Assembly (NCBI GenBank): GCA_948099385.1
Contig: CANUEZ040000031.1
Location: 923,001 to 987,000, forward strand
Length of the DNA stretch: 64,000 bases
Direction of reading: 5' to 3'
Source: Fasciola hepatica
Taxonomy: Eukaryota; Platyhelminthes; Trematoda; Plagiorchiida; Fasciolidae
Shown here: positions 62,728 through 64,000 of the stretch, piece after piece
Numbering within the stretch: position 1 is the first letter of the stretch
Layout: the number at the start of each line of letters is the position of its first letter
Made by a program: the position numbers and the translations under genes
Notes under the pieces: generated by a model
Seen by the model: the letters and a program-made list of their open reading frames with translations, nothing else
Databases searched by the model: none
What the model was told of the DNA's origin: nothing

Positions 62728-64000
62728 GTGCGACGATGGAAAATAGGAATTAAACTTTCATTATCTCCCAGAGTTCCGTATGATCCTGGAAGTTTCAATA
62801 TCCTTTCTTGCTACTGGGATGGTGTCTGTAGTTGGACTTTCGTAATATCACGCTACCGTCTTGCGTTTTCCTATACTTATGAGAATACAGTAAAAGTCAC
62901 AGAAAAGCACAAAAATCATATCTTCAAAAATGCTTCATTTACTCACTGAATCAGTGAACAAAGCTACTGCGGTGAATCAACGGCACCATCCAAGTAAAGT
63001 CAGTTGTAAAATGGTGAGCATTGAAGCGTGTTTAGCAACCAAAGTGCACATTGTTATGGTACTAGAAACGGTCATATTATCTAATTTTACTGTGCCTAGC
63101 ATGGTACGCTCGAATCGAATCGCTATTTCATAGTGTTGGCTCTACGTTATATCATTTACTAGATTACTGGGCATCACTAGTATGTTTGTGTTTCGATTTG
63201 GCATGTTTTCTTTGTTCTGCTGCATGTGAGAATCGTCGGTGAATCTGATTACTGGTGGAGGAATCACTTGTGATTCATGGATTGTACAGCGTCCTCTGAT
63301 TGCTACTTTTCAGCTGGAACCTGACCCGGAAATTAAAACAATCATTTCTATCACAATATAGGGCAACTACTACGAGCATAATTGGCAATTCGATCGCCGC
63401 GTTATATGAGTATGCACGATAAATAGGCTCGTCTACCGACCCGAACCCACTGACTGCTTTGAAATTAGAGTTATCAGTCAAAGCACTAAATGCAAGCAAA
63501 TCCTGCTGAATGCTTACAAAGTAGCTCATATCACTTATTTACAATCCAAATTCTTTCAGATTACGTATTGCAAAGTAAAGCTTGGTAAAACGAAGATTCA
63601 CTGCACAAATCGCACAGTCTCTCTGGATAATTAAATGTAGGAGGCTTTCAAACATAGAGGAATTGAAGAGTCAATTCTTAAATGTCCCCAAAATTTCAAA
63701 ACCTTATGTGAATCCATTGTGGTAAGAACAACAAGAAATTCAACACAAGTATTAGGTTAGAAGTTGCTACATGAGAACTCCCACGCTATTCGATGGCTCC
63801 CAGTATTGCCGCCGACAAAACCTGTGTGGCACTTATCCCACAGCTGATGAAAACTTACAGGTAACAGATCAGCTGCGATTCTTCAGAACAGTAGACAGGT
63901 TCCGTATGCCTAACATTTGTCCACCAAGGGGACTGAATGATAAAACATCAAAGTGTAATTTACATTGTGACGTTCATTGAATGACCTGTGGATTGAGCGG

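Overview
The window reads as non-coding, repeat-bearing nuclear DNA from a eukaryote with a large, AT-rich genome, most likely a parasitic flatworm (trematode-like). The reasons are the absence of bacterial gene packing, the lack of any long intact gene, the long (TA)n tracts, and relics of RTE, BEL/Pao and Ty3/Gypsy elements. The RTE family resembles the RTE-type LINEs of flukes and schistosomes. The host assignment is inference; no host gene was identified with certainty.

What can be supported is mainly a graveyard of retrotransposons. (1) 13858-15262 (-) is a decayed RTE-type LINE with the reverse transcriptase (RT) and C-terminal region in the normal order. (2) 22439-25075 (+) is a longer copy of the same type: endonuclease, linker, RT missing its motif A section, and C-terminal region. 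(3) 41124-41640 (+) is a BEL/Pao aspartic protease fragment whose catalytic Asp is replaced by Gly. (4) 43900-44335 (-) looks like a Ty3/Gypsy RT fragment, with FGISNA and YLDDV in different frames. (5) 32343-32625 (+) looks like an integrase core fragment. All are dead: each has stops, frameshifts or lost active-site residues.

Other structure: a diverged ~499-bp tandem duplication (46585-47515); a pair of ~110-bp direct repeats (59541 and 61024) enclosing an imperfect inverted repeat (60479-61000); five (TA)n microsatellites, one possibly the tail of a tRNA-like SINE (43607-43850); a G-tract (27656-27672); a CpG-rich block with an ETS-type site (5353-5600); and a GC-rich block with two CCAAT boxes (26030-26300).

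Host coding capacity is uncertain. Several short open segments are bounded by good splice-like signals. The most gene-like is a minus-strand cluster at 53523-55540, where two candidate introns of exactly 41 nt rejoin open frames. Chance open frames of 100-130 codons are expected in 64 kb at this base composition, so these are reported as low-confidence candidates. The remaining stretches show nothing I recognise. I found no evidence for a novel multi-gene system; the most useful leads are the fossil elements, the microintron cluster and the composite repeat near 60 kb.
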